From: Sphingobacterium mizutaii
Lineage (GTDB): Bacteria > Bacteroidota > Bacteroidia > Sphingobacteriales > Sphingobacteriaceae
Reading direction: 5' to 3'
DNA: 64,000 nt
Assembly: GCF_900187125.1 (NCBI RefSeq)
Contig: NZ_LT906468.1
Location: forward strand, 248,001 to 312,000
Shown one piece after another: positions 14,501 through 23,354 of the stretch. Within the stretch, counting starts at the first letter, position 1. Each line of letters begins with the position of its first letter. The notes under the pieces were generated by a model. It saw only the letters and a list, made by a program, of their open reading frames with translations. It did not search any database and was not told where the DNA came from. Made by a program: the position numbers and the translations under genes.

Positions 14501-17038
14501 ATGGTAGATTTCAAAAAGAAATTAAATAAAGCAATTATTGCTAAAAAGCTTAATCCTGTAGATATTTACGATACTTTAGATAGAAGAAGTGTTACAGGGC
14601 CGCTCAGACCTATTCAAAATAATATTCTAAACGAATGGTTTACAGAAAGAAAAGAAGATAAAGATCTAATTATTAAACTTCATACAGGTGAGGGAAAAAC
14701 ACTGATTGGTTTATTAATTCTTCAATCAAAAATTAATTCTAATGAAGGGAATTGTGTTTTTGTATGTCCAAATATATATTTAGTAAATCAAGTTATTGAA
14801 GATGCCAATAAATTTGGTATACCAATTTGTATAATTGGAAAAGATAACCTGTTGCCAGACGAGTTTTTAAATGGAAAAAAAATTTTGGTAACACATGTTC
14901 AAAAGATTTTTAATGGGAAATCTATATTTGGTATTGGGAATAAGGGTGTCAACATCGGAACAATTGTTTTAGATGATGCACATGCTTGTGTCGATTCAAT
15001 AAAATCATCTTTTACAATAACTATTGATAGTTCTTTAGATAAATCAAAAGATTGTTATAAAAAAATATTTAATTTATTTGACACAGCACTCCAAGAACAA
15101 GGGATGGGTTCGTATTTAGAATTATACACGAAATCAAATGACTCATTCCTTCCTATACCATATTGGGAATGGGAAGATAAGGCTGATGAAGTTATTAGTA
15201 TCTTATCAGAATTTAAGGAAGAAAATTTCATAAAGTTTACATGGCCTTTATTAAAAGATAATATAAATAAATGCCAAGCATTTATTTCAGGAAATTCTAT
15301 TGAGATAACGTCAATTCATCTCCCAATAGAGAAGTTTTCATTTTTTGCAAATGCTAAAAATAGAATTTTAATGTCTGCAACAACTCAAGATGATTCTTTC
15401 TTTATCAAAGGATTAGATTTATCTATTGATGCAATAAAAACACCATTACGAGATCTTCAGAAAAAATGGTCTGGGGAAAAAATGATATTATTACCATCAC
15501 TAATTCATGATGATCTTACAAGGGATAAAGTAATTACATTATTCTCTCCTACAAATAAAAGTAGAAATTTTGGGGTGGTATCTTTGGTTTCCTCCTTTGT
15601 GAAATCACAACTATATTTTAATCAAGGAGCACTAACACCCAATACATCAAATTTATACGATGAAATAAAAAAGCTTAAGTCTGGTGATTTTAGTAACTGT
15701 TTAGTCCTAGCAAATAGATATGATGGAATCGATTTACCTGATGAAAGTTGTAGAGTTTTAATAATTGATGGTAAACCGAATTTCACATCTCTTTCTGATA
15801 AATATGAGGAACAGTCAAGAGCAAATAGTGATTATACAAATATAAAATTAGCTCAAAAAATTGAGCAAGGGTTAGGAAGAAGTGTTCGTGGTGAGAAAGA
15901 TTTTAGCGCAATATTAATTATAGGAGCTGATCTTGTAAAATTTATTAAAAGCTCACAAACAAATAAATATTTCTCCGCACAAACTAGAAAGCAAATAGAT
16001 ATTGGGTTGGAGATAGCCAATATGGCAAATGATGATGATGTAAAATACAAGGACAATCGCATTTATCAATTAATTGATCTTATTAAGCAAAGTTTAAATA
16101 GGGATGAAGGGTGGAAGGATTATTATACTGATGAAATGGATTCGATTGATGATAATCAAGATGTATCTTATAATTATAAAATATATGAACTTGAAAAAAA
16201 GTCTAGTAAACATTATTATCTGGGAGAATATTCTAAAGCAGGAGAATATATACAAGAAATAATAGATTCATATTTGGATGATGAATTAGAAAAAGGATGG
16301 TATTTACAACTAAAGGCAAGGTTTTTATATAAGGAAAGTAAAATTGAAGCGAATAAATTGCAGAAAAGTGCATTTAGTCAAAATTATGAATTATTAAAAC
16401 CTAAAGAAGGTATTACTTATAAAAAGCTTAGTTATATAAATGAAGATAGAATACAAAGAATTAAAAATTTCATTCTAAAATTCAAGGAATATTCAGAGTT
16501 TTCATTAGAAGTAGAGGAAATTTTATCAAATTTAGATTTTGGAATTAGTCATGACAAATTTGAACGAGCGTTTCAAAAAGCTGGCGAATTGTTAGGTTTC
16601 CTTTCCGAGAGACCTGATAAAGAGATTAAAAAAGGACCAGATAATCTATGGTGCGTTTCTGTAAATGAATATTTAGTGTTTGAATGCAAATCTGAAGTAG
16701 ATTCGGATAGAGTAGAAATTGTTAAATCCGAGAGTGGTCAAATGAATAATCATTGTGGATGGTTCGAAGAAGAATATGGAAAAGATGTAAAGGTTAAATA
16801 TTATATGATAATCCCAACTAAAAAGTTATCAAATGTTGCAAACTTTACACATAATGTTGAAATTATAAGGAAAGGTAATTTAAAAAAATTAAAACTTTCA
16901 ATTAAAAGTTTTATTAAAGAATTTAAAGATTATGATTTAAGGACAATTACAAGTGAAAAAATTCAAGAATTTTTAGTTAATCATAATCTTGATGTAGAAT
17001 CACTTTCAAACAATTATAGTGAAAAATTCAATCGTTAG
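14501..17038 (+). CDS. Superfamily II helicase fused to a PD-(D/E)XK-like nuclease domain
   Basis: An 845-residue protein. Helicase motifs: Walker A in LHTGEGKTLIGLL near residues 59-71, motif II as VLDDAHA near 155, motif III MSATTQD near 291, and motif VI KIEQGLGRSVRGEKD near 452-466. The middle third is helical. Near residues 710-735, GPDNLWCVSVNEYLVFECKS gives a D...ExK arrangement typical of the PD-(D/E)XK nuclease fold, followed by a basic C-terminus. A DNA-remodelling plus DNA-cutting role is therefore likely; known anti-phage helicases have this layout, but defence is inference. The gene is markedly AT rich (poly-Lys/Asn/Ile), stands alone 600 bases from the tRNA scar, and ends in a terminator: a typical single-gene cargo. 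Confidence 0.75.
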   Translation: MVDFKKKLNKAIIAKKLNPVDIYDTLDRRSVTGPLRPIQNNILNEWFTERKEDKDLIIKLHTGEGKTLIGLLILQSKINSNEGNCVFVCPNIYLVNQVIEDANKFGIPICIIGKDNLLPDEFLNGKKILVTHVQKIFNGKSIFGIGNKGVNIGTIVLDDAHACVDSIKSSFTITIDSSLDKSKDCYKKIFNLFDTALQEQGMGSYLELYTKSNDSFLPIPYWEWEDKADEVISILSEFKEENFIKFTWPLLKDNINKCQAFISGNSIEITSIHLPIEKFSFFANAKNRILMSATTQDDSFFIKGLDLSIDAIKTPLRDLQKKWSGEKMILLPSLIHDDLTRDKVITLFSPTNKSRNFGVVSLVSSFVKSQLYFNQGALTPNTSNLYDEIKKLKSGDFSNCLVLANRYDGIDLPDESCRVLIIDGKPNFTSLSDKYEEQSRANSDYTNIKLAQKIEQGLGRSVRGEKDFSAILIIGADLVKFIKSSQTNKYFSAQTRKQIDIGLEIANMANDDDVKYKDNRIYQLIDLIKQSLNRDEGWKDYYTDEMDSIDDNQDVSYNYKIYELEKKSSKHYYLGEYSKAGEYIQEIIDSYLDDELEKGWYLQLKARFLYKESKIEANKLQKSAFSQNYELLKPKEGITYKKLSYINEDRIQRIKNFILKFKEYSEFSLEVEEILSNLDFGISHDKFERAFQKAGELLGFLSERPDKEIKKGPDNLWCVSVNEYLVFECKSEVDSDRVEIVKSESGQMNNHCGWFEEEYGKDVKVKYYMIIPTKKLSNVANFTHNVEIIRKGNLKKLKLSIKSFIKEFKDYDLRTITSEKIQEFLVNHNLDVESLSNNYSEKFNR

Positions 17039-17126
17039 TAAAATAAAATTTGATTAGAAGAAATATCTTATACTCGGTGTTTTCAATCAAAACTCTTTAA
17101 GAAATTAATCATCTGCTGATAGAAAA

Positions 17127-17153
17127 ACCTCGTTTATGAGAAACGAGGTCTTT
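17127..17153 (+). terminator. Intrinsic terminator after the helicase-nuclease gene
   Basis: ACCTCGTTT (17127-17135) pairs perfectly with AAACGAGGT (17141-17149), followed by CTTT. It lies about 90 bases past the stop codon. Confidence 0.75.
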
Positions 17154-17512
17154 GAAATTAAAAGTAATCTTCATCCTTTTAAATAGAATATCCTTCTTCC
17201 AGCACGATGAAATGATCTCTCGCTTCATTAATAATCACCGTTCCACCTTAGCAAATTTTTATAAATTACATTAGGACACCAAAATCTGCAATGATACCCC
17301 TTTGAAAATTTTGGAGTACTAAAAAAGAACTCCAAGCTAAATTGGAAAATTATCTAGTAGGAATTCATAGATTAAAGCAAAAATGGTTTGGAATAATAGA
17401 AGGTACAACATACCAGACATAGGTCAGTAAGTAACTTCTTATTGGATATTTTGGGAGCAATAGCTGCTTAAATTACTAGATTTGTACTTTACAAAGTAAG
17501 CATCATTTGTAG
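17154..17512. other. ~360-base spacer, likely gene debris
   Basis: No intact frame. The 3' part directly precedes the open frame of the broken AraC gene and probably once held its 5' end. Nothing else was identified. Confidence 0.4.
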
Positions 17513-18226
17513 AAAAAGTACGACATAAAGGAATTTCTGAAATATACCAACATCAGCGGTTATAAGAACAATCAGATCCATTTGGTAGAATACCAAAAAC
17601 AAAAGGATATGAGGCGACAATCAGTGCGTATCGAGCTTGATTTTTACCTGTTGGCAATAAAACTGGACTACGACAAGGATAAAAATTTCGGTCAGACAAC
17701 ATTTGTCCATACTGATGCCTTTGTCTATCTTGACCAACCGGGCGATTTTCTTCAGAGGGACATACAGCATCAAATGCCAGGTTATCATATACTGATAGAT
17801 GCCGGTCTGTTTAGGAAGATTGCCAAAAAGTATAGCTTTACCTATTACAATAATCACGAAGGACTTTTCATTACCAAAGAGGAACAGCAAATTATTACCG
17901 ACCTTTTCAAAAAGGCACTGAATGAATTTGAAGGTAATGAGCATTTCTCCAAAGGCATTGTCATTCATTATGCTTCGTTTATCCTTTCCTATATCCAAAA
18001 GTTTTACAGCAGACAATTTGATACAAGGGAAGAGTTGTATAACACCACCGTAGGTGATTTTTACAAAAACCTTGAAGCCTTTTATGATGATGAGCAGAAT
18101 GCGCTGAAAGTTCCGTCGGTTTCCTATTTTTCAGATATGGCAAATTTGTCTCCCAACTATTTTGGCGACCTCATCAAGCACTACACGGGTCGTTCGCCAC
18201 AGGAACACTCGCTTCCTGTAATTTAG
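17513..18226 (+). pseudogene. AraC-family regulator, truncated at both ends
   Basis: The open frame begins right after an in-frame TAG and has no ATG where one is expected; it reads KKYDIKEFLKYTNISGYKN, the usual N-terminus of a Bacteroidota AraC regulator. A cupin-like sensor domain follows (HQMPGYHILIDAGLFRKIAK). The protein ends in the first helix-turn-helix of the DNA-binding domain, MANLSPNYFGDLIKHYTGRS, then PQEH, after which six unrelated residues lead to a stop. The second HTH is lost. The break coincides with the break of the acetyltransferase gene on the other strand, so one rearrangement cut both. TTG at 17582 is the first possible start within the remaining frame. Confidence 0.75.
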
Positions 18227-18393
18227 CTTAAATAACTTCTCACTTCATTCGGCTCGGCTGTGCCATTCATTTGAAGCAACAATTTCTTTGTATCGTAACA
18301 GGCTTGTTCTATTTTGGAATATTGAGGGTCGCTGAATTGTGCTCTTTCGCCATTGCGAAACCTTTCAAATATATCTATCGTTTCTATTTCCAT
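18223..18393 (-). pseudogene. N-terminal fragment of a sugar O-acetyltransferase
   Basis: Starting at ATG 18393, with AAGGA immediately upstream, the frame gives 56 residues: MEIETIDIFERFRNGERAQF, DPQYSKIEQACYDTKKLLLQ and ending EPNEVRSYLS. This matches the helical N-terminal domain of maltose/galactoside-type O-acetyltransferases, which precedes a left-handed beta-helix. The whole hexapeptide-repeat catalytic part is missing, cut where the convergent AraC gene is also cut. It cannot be an active enzyme. Direct repeats upstream (18431-18482) look like the operator that once controlled it. Confidence 0.65.
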
Positions 18394-18430
18394 TTCCTTA
18401 CAATTTTTATAATACAAAGGTAAAAACAAA

Positions 18431-18482
18431 GCCTTACAACGGTTTTGCTGTAAGGCTCAAATTACTTTTCTGTAAGGTTCAA
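18431..18482. promoter_or_regulatory. Tandem TGTAAGG repeats, probable AraC-type operator
   Basis: CTGTAAGGCTCAA (18448-18460) and CTGTAAGGTTCAA (18470-18482) are direct repeats spaced 22 bp, about two helical turns, and an inverted CCTTACA copy lies at 18432-18438. Direct repeats at this spacing suit an AraC-family dimer. They lie just upstream of the acetyltransferase fragment. Confidence 0.5.
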
Positions 18483-18543
18483 TTATAGACTTCTAGTTTT
18501 TCAGATTTTGACAGATGCAAATAGATATTATTGGTCTAATCGT

Positions 18544-18897
18544 TTATATCAAAATTTCTATTTCGTTTTTTACAAGGATAATTTTTTGTTTACCCAACAG
18601 TTGTTTTTGCTCGTTAAGGAACGATATTATTTTGCTTTCAAAATCGGTCATTTCAATACATTGTGGATGTTTGGCTGAGACGATTTCAGTAATGCCCCAT
18701 TGTATTGGCTGATTTTGTAAATAGCCTTTTGTTACATTAAAATAAATAACCTGTTCAATCCCTTTTTCTTTGGCACTTTTTAGCAGTTCCGCAGAAAATC
18801 TATTGTTCCAAATGCGTTTCCAAAAGGAAAGCCCTTTTACTTTTTTGCCATATTCAAAATACAGCCGTATAGTTGTTTTATATTTCATTGACTTCAT
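18544..18897 (-). CDS. DUF190-family PII-like protein
   Basis: A 117-residue alpha/beta protein: strand TTIRLYFEYG, helix FSAELLKSAKEKGIEQ, strand VIYFNVTKGYL, strand ITEIVSAKHPQCIEMTD, helix KIISFLNEQKQLL, strand KIILVKNEIEI. This is the PII-like ferredoxin fold of DUF190, often found beside CrcB/Fluc or CLC-type fluoride exporters and thought to regulate them. Its start overlaps the end of the upstream transporter gene by 20 bases, so the two are translationally coupled. An ATG three codons in (18888) is equally possible. A role in fluoride control is inferred from context. Confidence 0.7.
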   Translation of the reverse strand: MKSMKYKTTIRLYFEYGKKVKGLSFWKRIWNNRFSAELLKSAKEKGIEQVIYFNVTKGYLQNQPIQWGITEIVSAKHPQCIEMTDFESKIISFLNEQKQLLGKQKIILVKNEIEILI

Positions 18898-20194
18898 TTA
18901 TTTTTTTTCCTTGATGATTTACAAATCTGTTGTGTTTTGGCTCGCCTATTATTTGTTTGTTGTAAATACTGTTGTGTCCTGATAGCAGATAAGCAACAAC
19001 GCAAGCAATAGCAACATAAACGCCACATTCAGCACCAAACAGTTCAATAGCCATTATACTACACGCAATAGGTGTATTGGAAGCACCTGCAAAAACGGCA
19101 ACAAACCCCATTCCTGCTAAAAGTCCTGTCGGTAATGGTATAAAACAGCTTAACGTACTTCCTAATGTTGCACCGATAAAAAACAACGGAGTAACTTCGC
19201 CACCTTTAAATCCTGCTGAAAGTGTAACAATGGTAAAAATCATTTTCAAAGCAAAGTCGTAAGCAGGTAATTGTTCATTAAAAGAAGCTACGATTGTAGG
19301 AATACCCAAACCGATATATTTTGTAGTACCGATTGCCCAAACTGCCAGCGCTATAAGAATTCCACCGATGAAAGGGCGTAAAGGCGGATAAGCAATTTTT
19401 GATTTAAAAACTGCACTTGCCTTATGTATGGTTTTGCTGAATGTTGCGGAACATAATCCAAAAATTATTCCTGCAATGATTGCGTAAATGATATTTAAAA
19501 ATGAGATGTCGGGAATAAAATCAATGTGGTAATGTGTGTGCGGTGTCTGCCAAAGTTTGGTTACTATATCGGCAATAATGGAAGCTGTAAACGCAGGAAA
19601 AATAGCATCATATTTTAGCCGTCCGATTAAAAAAACTTCCAACCCGAAAATTGCACCTGCCAACGGTGTGCCGAAAACAGAGCCAAAACCTGCGGAAATA
19701 GCGGATATAATTAAAATTTTCAGTTCACTTTCAGTAAGACGAAAAGGCTTGCTGAATTGGTAGGCAATAGCACCTGCCATTTGTAGAGCTGTTCCCTCAC
19801 GTCCTGCCGAACCACCAAAAAAATGCGTTGCAATAGTTCCGATATACACAAACGGAGCCATACGGAAAGGAATAATTTTTTTAGGATCGTGAATGGTATC
19901 AATAAGCAAGTTGTTACCTGCTTTAATGTCTTTGCCTAAATAATGATAGAGCAACCCAATGAAAAAACCACCAACCGGTAACAGTGCTATTAACAATAAA
20001 TGAGTTTCCCGAAAATCAGTTACCCAATCCAAAGACTGTAAAAAACCTGCCGAAGCACTACCAACACAAACCCCGATAAATGAACAAATGAGTGTCCATT
20101 TCATGATGTAAGGTATAGGAGGATAGTGTCTGAAAAATACTTTTGTTGATAATTTGATTATTTTGCTGAATGACTTTCTTTTATTTAATGACAT
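18878..20194 (-). CDS. CLC-F-type fluoride/proton antiporter
   Basis: A 438-residue CLC-family membrane protein with about ten hydrophobic helices. The selectivity-filter region that reads GSGIP in chloride CLCs is AGNNLLIDTI here, and the second motif is SAGREGTALQM with the gating Glu. Replacement of the filter Ser by Asn or Met and a GREGT motif are hallmarks of the fluoride-selective CLC-F clade. A third conserved segment, GFKGGEVTPLFFIGATLG, is also present. A fluoride riboswitch directly upstream makes the assignment firm: the protein exports fluoride when the anion rises. It forms an operon with the DUF190 gene. Both ends of the unit are flanked by broken AraC genes, suggesting a mobile cassette. 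Confidence 0.9.
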   Translation of the reverse strand: MSLNKRKSFSKIIKLSTKVFFRHYPPIPYIMKWTLICSFIGVCVGSASAGFLQSLDWVTDFRETHLLLIALLPVGGFFIGLLYHYLGKDIKAGNNLLIDTIHDPKKIIPFRMAPFVYIGTIATHFFGGSAGREGTALQMAGAIAYQFSKPFRLTESELKILIISAISAGFGSVFGTPLAGAIFGLEVFLIGRLKYDAIFPAFTASIIADIVTKLWQTPHTHYHIDFIPDISFLNIIYAIIAGIIFGLCSATFSKTIHKASAVFKSKIAYPPLRPFIGGILIALAVWAIGTTKYIGLGIPTIVASFNEQLPAYDFALKMIFTIVTLSAGFKGGEVTPLFFIGATLGSTLSCFIPLPTGLLAGMGFVAVFAGASNTPIACSIMAIELFGAECGVYVAIACVVAYLLSGHNSIYNKQIIGEPKHNRFVNHQGKKINEVNEI

Positions 20195-20228
20195 AATTAC
20201 CTGATTAAAATGTTAATACACTTAATTT

Positions 20229-20287
20229 AATCAGGCGTCATCAGCTTTTTAAAGCGGTTGGGTAAGGAAGAACACCATTTCCTTTTT
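20229..20287 (-). promoter_or_regulatory. Fluoride riboswitch (crcB motif)
   Basis: On the minus strand the leader reads AGGAAATGGTGTTCTTCCTT, then ACCCAACCGCTTTAAAAAGC, then TGATGACGCCTGAT. This is the crcB-motif layout: GG-ATGG-GTTC-CC hairpin, the AACCGC pseudoknot strand, and the conserved GCTGATGACGCCT close. It ends about 35 bases before the CLC-F start codon. It should turn expression on in response to fluoride. Confidence 0.9.
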
Positions 20288-20311
20288 TGTCTGTGACAAA
20301 TTTAGAAAAAT

Positions 20312-20584
20312 TTATCCATATGAATGTTTATTCTTCGTGATTTTATTTCTCTGTCGGTGGGGTGCCGTATTGCTTTTAAATTCAGTAGAAAAGTGGGAAA
20401 GGTTTTTAAAGCCCACTTCCGTATATACTTCCTGTACCTTTTTCTTTTCTTCTTTGAGTTTGATGTAAGCCATTTCCAAACGTTTATTGATGAGACATTT
20501 TTGCGGCGTGAGGCTTCTTATCTTCTTAAAATCCCTTTTGAACGTTACCAAACTTCGCCCAGTAAATACCGCTATATGTTCCAT
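20312..20584 (-). pseudogene. AraC-family DNA-binding domain fragment
   Basis: Encodes 90 residues that match only the C-terminal two-HTH domain of an AraC regulator: EHIAVFTGRSLVTFKRDFKK, LTPQKCLINKRLEMAYIKLK and VQEVYTEVGFKNLSHFSTEF. The sensor domain is absent. The tail after STEFK (SNTAPHRQRNK) departs from the family's KQYG(I/V)APT pattern in a way that suggests a small deletion and frame change. AAGGAG lies seven bases before the ATG, so the fragment could still be translated. It is most simply a remnant. Confidence 0.7.
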
Positions 20585-20794
20585 TGAAAGCTCCTTACTT
20601 TTGCCAATCGTTGCTTTTTACCTCATTACCAAAAAATCATAAAACGGCTGTAAATAATTTATTAACAACCGTTTTACCTGTTTTTAATCTTTGATGTATT
20701 TTTACTGAAAATTTATTTTATAAAAAGAACTTTATTAAATAGCCATATCCATGAGAATTTAAAAGGATAAATAGTTCTTAACGAAGAATTCATT

Positions 20795-21450
20795 ATGAAA
20801 CTCCACTTCCACAATAATGAATACGTTACTCCTCCCGGAACATTAAGTCAATTGCTTTCTCATCCATATTATGGAGACAGGAAAAGTATTGAAATTTCTA
20901 TTTTCAATGATCACAGATATGCCTTTTCTTTTGGAATAAATGGACACAAAAATTAATGAATGAAGATAGCATAAATTATCCTCCGAGCCTAGTTACCTTA
21001 GACTGGCATCAAAATTTAGTTTATCCTACAGATGGAGAAAAAGAATGATTGAAAGAATTGGATTTGAGCAGTAATAAGGATGTATCTTTATACACCTGGG
21101 CTAATTTGAGAGGTCTAAATGATACCCATATAATGTCAGTAGCTTATTTAAATATAATTGGCGATATTTATGTACATTGCCGTCAAGGCTCTTTTGAAGG
21201 TGATTGGGAAGACGAATTCATTACAGATAGCTATTGGAATGTTCACACAATAAAGAAGTTTAAACAATATCAAAATTTAGGAAAATGTCTTTTAAATAGT
21301 GAAGAGAATAATATTTTCTTCGATATTGATCTAGATTTTTTTACTTTGAACAATCCTCTTCAGATTGGAGAAGGAAGCAGTTATTACACATACTTATCTG
21401 AAAAGTCTATTAAAGAAATGCTCAATTACGATAATCCATTAATACAATAG
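20795..21450 (+). pseudogene. UPF0489-like protein gene with frameshift and nonsense mutation
   Basis: Three segments in two frames read as one protein. From ATG 20795: MKLHFHNNEYVTPPGTLSQL to DHRYAFSF. A one-base loss in a T run near 20932-20937 moves the frame to WNKWTQKLMNEDS, then SLVTLDWHQNLVYPTDGEKE, where TGG has become TGA (21045-21047). The rest is open: LSSNKDVSLYTWANLRGLND to IFFDIDLDFFTLNNPL, then NPLIQ and stop. HFHNNE, LDWHQ and DIDLDFF fit the UPF0489 family, whose chemistry is unknown. The 3' end is cut at the junction with the glycosyltransferase gene on the other strand. Confidence 0.7.
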
Positions 21451-22132
21451 ATATTACAACGATTGCAAAAAGTTTAACCAGATTACTTCTCAAAACCGTT
21501 TGGTTTTCATGACTGGAATTTTTCCCATGAATACGATAGCTTAGGTTAATTTCAGGAAGATTAGCCAATTTACTTATTTTAGAAAATTCGCACCATAATG
21601 CGTAATCTTCAACAAATTCATACTTCTTATGATACTTTAGGACTTTGGAGTGTAATTCTCTCCTAAACGTAACACTAGAATGGGCAAACTGATTCTTAAA
21701 TAACAACCCTAATCTGAGTTCTTCATCATTCTGTTTTGTACTTACAGTTTCTAATATTTCACCATCCTTTGATATCACATTGTACTTACTTCCTACAACC
21801 CCATATTCTTTATTATTATTTAGAAAATTAACTTGATTTAGCAACCTATTTCCCAACATAATATCATCCGCATCCATTCTTGCTATAAATTTACCGGTTG
21901 CATATGCTAATCCTTCATTCAGACATGAGACAATTCCTGTTTTAGTTTTCTTTCTAAAATATCTTATTCTCGTATCCAGCTCTGAGACCAATTCCTCCGT
22001 ATTATCATCTGAACAATCATCAATGATAATGACCTCAAAATCTCTATATTTTTGATTAATAACACTTTTTAAACTTTGTATAATATATTGGGAATTATTA
22101 AATGTTGGAATTAGAACTGTAGTTTCTGGCAT
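21422..22132 (-). CDS. Family 2 glycosyltransferase (C-terminally cut)
   Basis: A 236-residue GT-A glycosyltransferase: VLIPTFNNSQYIIQSLKSVI at the N-terminus, IIIDDCSDDNTEE for the nucleotide-binding Asp, the metal-binding ARMDADDIMLGNR near residue 90 and the acceptor-side FVEDYALWCEF near 170. It probably transfers a sugar onto a surface glycan or glycolipid. About 40-60 C-terminal residues usual for the family appear to be missing, and the last residues (LFAIVVISIVLMDYRN) run into the end of the UPF0489 pseudogene, so the gene is likely truncated by the same rearrangement. It overlaps the preceding cytidylyltransferase pseudogene by 22 bases. Confidence 0.75.
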   Translation of the reverse strand: MPETTVLIPTFNNSQYIIQSLKSVINQKYRDFEVIIIDDCSDDNTEELVSELDTRIRYFRKKTKTGIVSCLNEGLAYATGKFIARMDADDIMLGNRLLNQVNFLNNNKEYGVVGSKYNVISKDGEILETVSTKQNDEELRLGLLFKNQFAHSSVTFRRELHSKVLKYHKKYEFVEDYALWCEFSKISKLANLPEINLSYRIHGKNSSHENQTVLRSNLVKLFAIVVISIVLMDYRN

Positions 22133-22795
22133 GATTTAAATTGATTTAAAAAATTTTTAAAACTCAAAAGGTCGTTTTCAGAATCAATATCTAAAAAAGG
22201 CATGTTATTTTCTATACAAGTAAATCTTCCACTCCAAAATGCTTGATTGGAAGATTTACTTTTAACGACGGTTTCAATAAATTTTGAGGAAATAATGTAT
22301 ACACCTCCGTCAATCATTTTTATTTCTTTCTTTAGGACATTTCCTGATCGAATTCTATATTTATATTTAAATTGAAAAACTTCATTTTGTTCTTCAATAA
22401 AAAACCGTCTCCTTTTCTTAAAACGATAATACGAAGTGCAAAAATCAATTTTTAATTTTTGTTCCATATATTTTGATACCAATTTATTTATAAGTCCAGG
22501 TTCCTTCAGTGGATGTGTTACAGAACAGATAGCAAAAAATTTGATTCTCTTATTCTTTAGGTACCGAAAGCATGTTTTAAGTTCATCATCATTTTTAACC
22601 TAGGAGTGATTTTAAGTTTGAAACCAAAAGATTCAGTTATAGGTTCAAATACTTTTGAATCTGATAAGACCAAGACCTTTCGAAAGCCTTCGTCCTTTAA
22701 ATACTGAAGGGTATATGGTAGAAGAAAAAAATTTTTGTTATGACATCTTTTACTGTGTTTTTTAACTGGTCTAGAATTGGAATATTATTCATCAT
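22111..22795 (-). pseudogene. Acylneuraminate-cytidylyltransferase-like gene, frameshifted
   Basis: Three frames together give the family pattern. Frame one: MMNNIPILDQLKNTVKDVI. Frame two: LPYTLQYLKDEGFRKVLVLS, then VFEPITESFGFKLKIT. Frame three: DDELKTCFRYLKNKRIKFFA, ICSVTHPLKEPGL, MIDGGVYIISSKFIE and the terminal PFLDIDSENDLLSFKNF. The final segments match CMP-sialate/NeuA-type nucleotidyltransferases, which activate a nonulosonic or related sugar. At least two frameshifts (near 22700 and 22600) inactivate it. Its start overlaps the end of the GT29-like pseudogene, so the two were an operon. Confidence 0.6.
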
Positions 22796-23340
22796 ATATC
22801 CTTTTTATTAACCCTTTTCTCAATATGTTATGGAGATACCTTTGTTCATGGATTCCTGCTCCAGAGTGCCATTTCCAATTAGGATGATTGTCGATCAAAA
22901 TAGCCCTATTTTCTATATCGAGGCAAGTAATGTAAATGTTATACTCCTTTTCCAATGAGAATTCAATAAATAATGAATTATAAGGATTGGGGAGGTAATA
23001 TTATAGCATTTTAAATCACTATAAATTTTTATTTCATCAATTATCTCGGCGTTCTTATATTGATGTGGGGATATAAATTCATTCCAATCTAAAATGTTTT
23101 GTTTATAAAGTTTCTGATAAAAATATGGTTGGCATTTTTAAAATATTCCTTATTTTTTCCTCCACCACAGTTCACCACAAAATCATGGTTCATCTCTAAA
23201 TACAGTCCATCAATCCGGTTTCCAGAATGTCCAAGATGGTCCATTTTATTAATTCGTATTATTTTATCAAATGAATCAATTATATTTCCTATAGGGTTTA
23301 TAGGAGGTTTGTTTGCAACAAGAACAAGGTCCTTTTTCAT
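22785..23340 (-). pseudogene. GT29-like (sialyltransferase-related) gene, frameshifted
   Basis: The first 80 codons read MKKDLVLVANKPPINPIGNI, IDSFDKIIRINKMDHLGHSG, NRIDGLYLEMNHDF. The D-x-(F)DKIIRIN motif followed by G..IDG is the donor-site (sialylmotif-L-like) pattern of bacterial GT29/GT42-type enzymes. After stop at 23089 the protein resumes in another frame as LYKQNILDWNEFISPHQYKN, then shifts again to NIYITCLDIENRAILIDNHP, WKWHSGAGIHEQRYLH and ends IYDE at 22785. WHSGAGIHEQ holds the expected His and Glu. Two frameshifts make it non-functional as sequenced. The exact sugar is unknown. Confidence 0.5.
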
Positions 23341-23354
23341 TTAAAGTTAATTTG

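Noticed and set aside
14501..17038. Type I restriction HsdR or Cas3
   Set aside because: No HD domain, no HsdM/HsdS or Cascade neighbours, and the nuclease-like motif is at the C-terminus.
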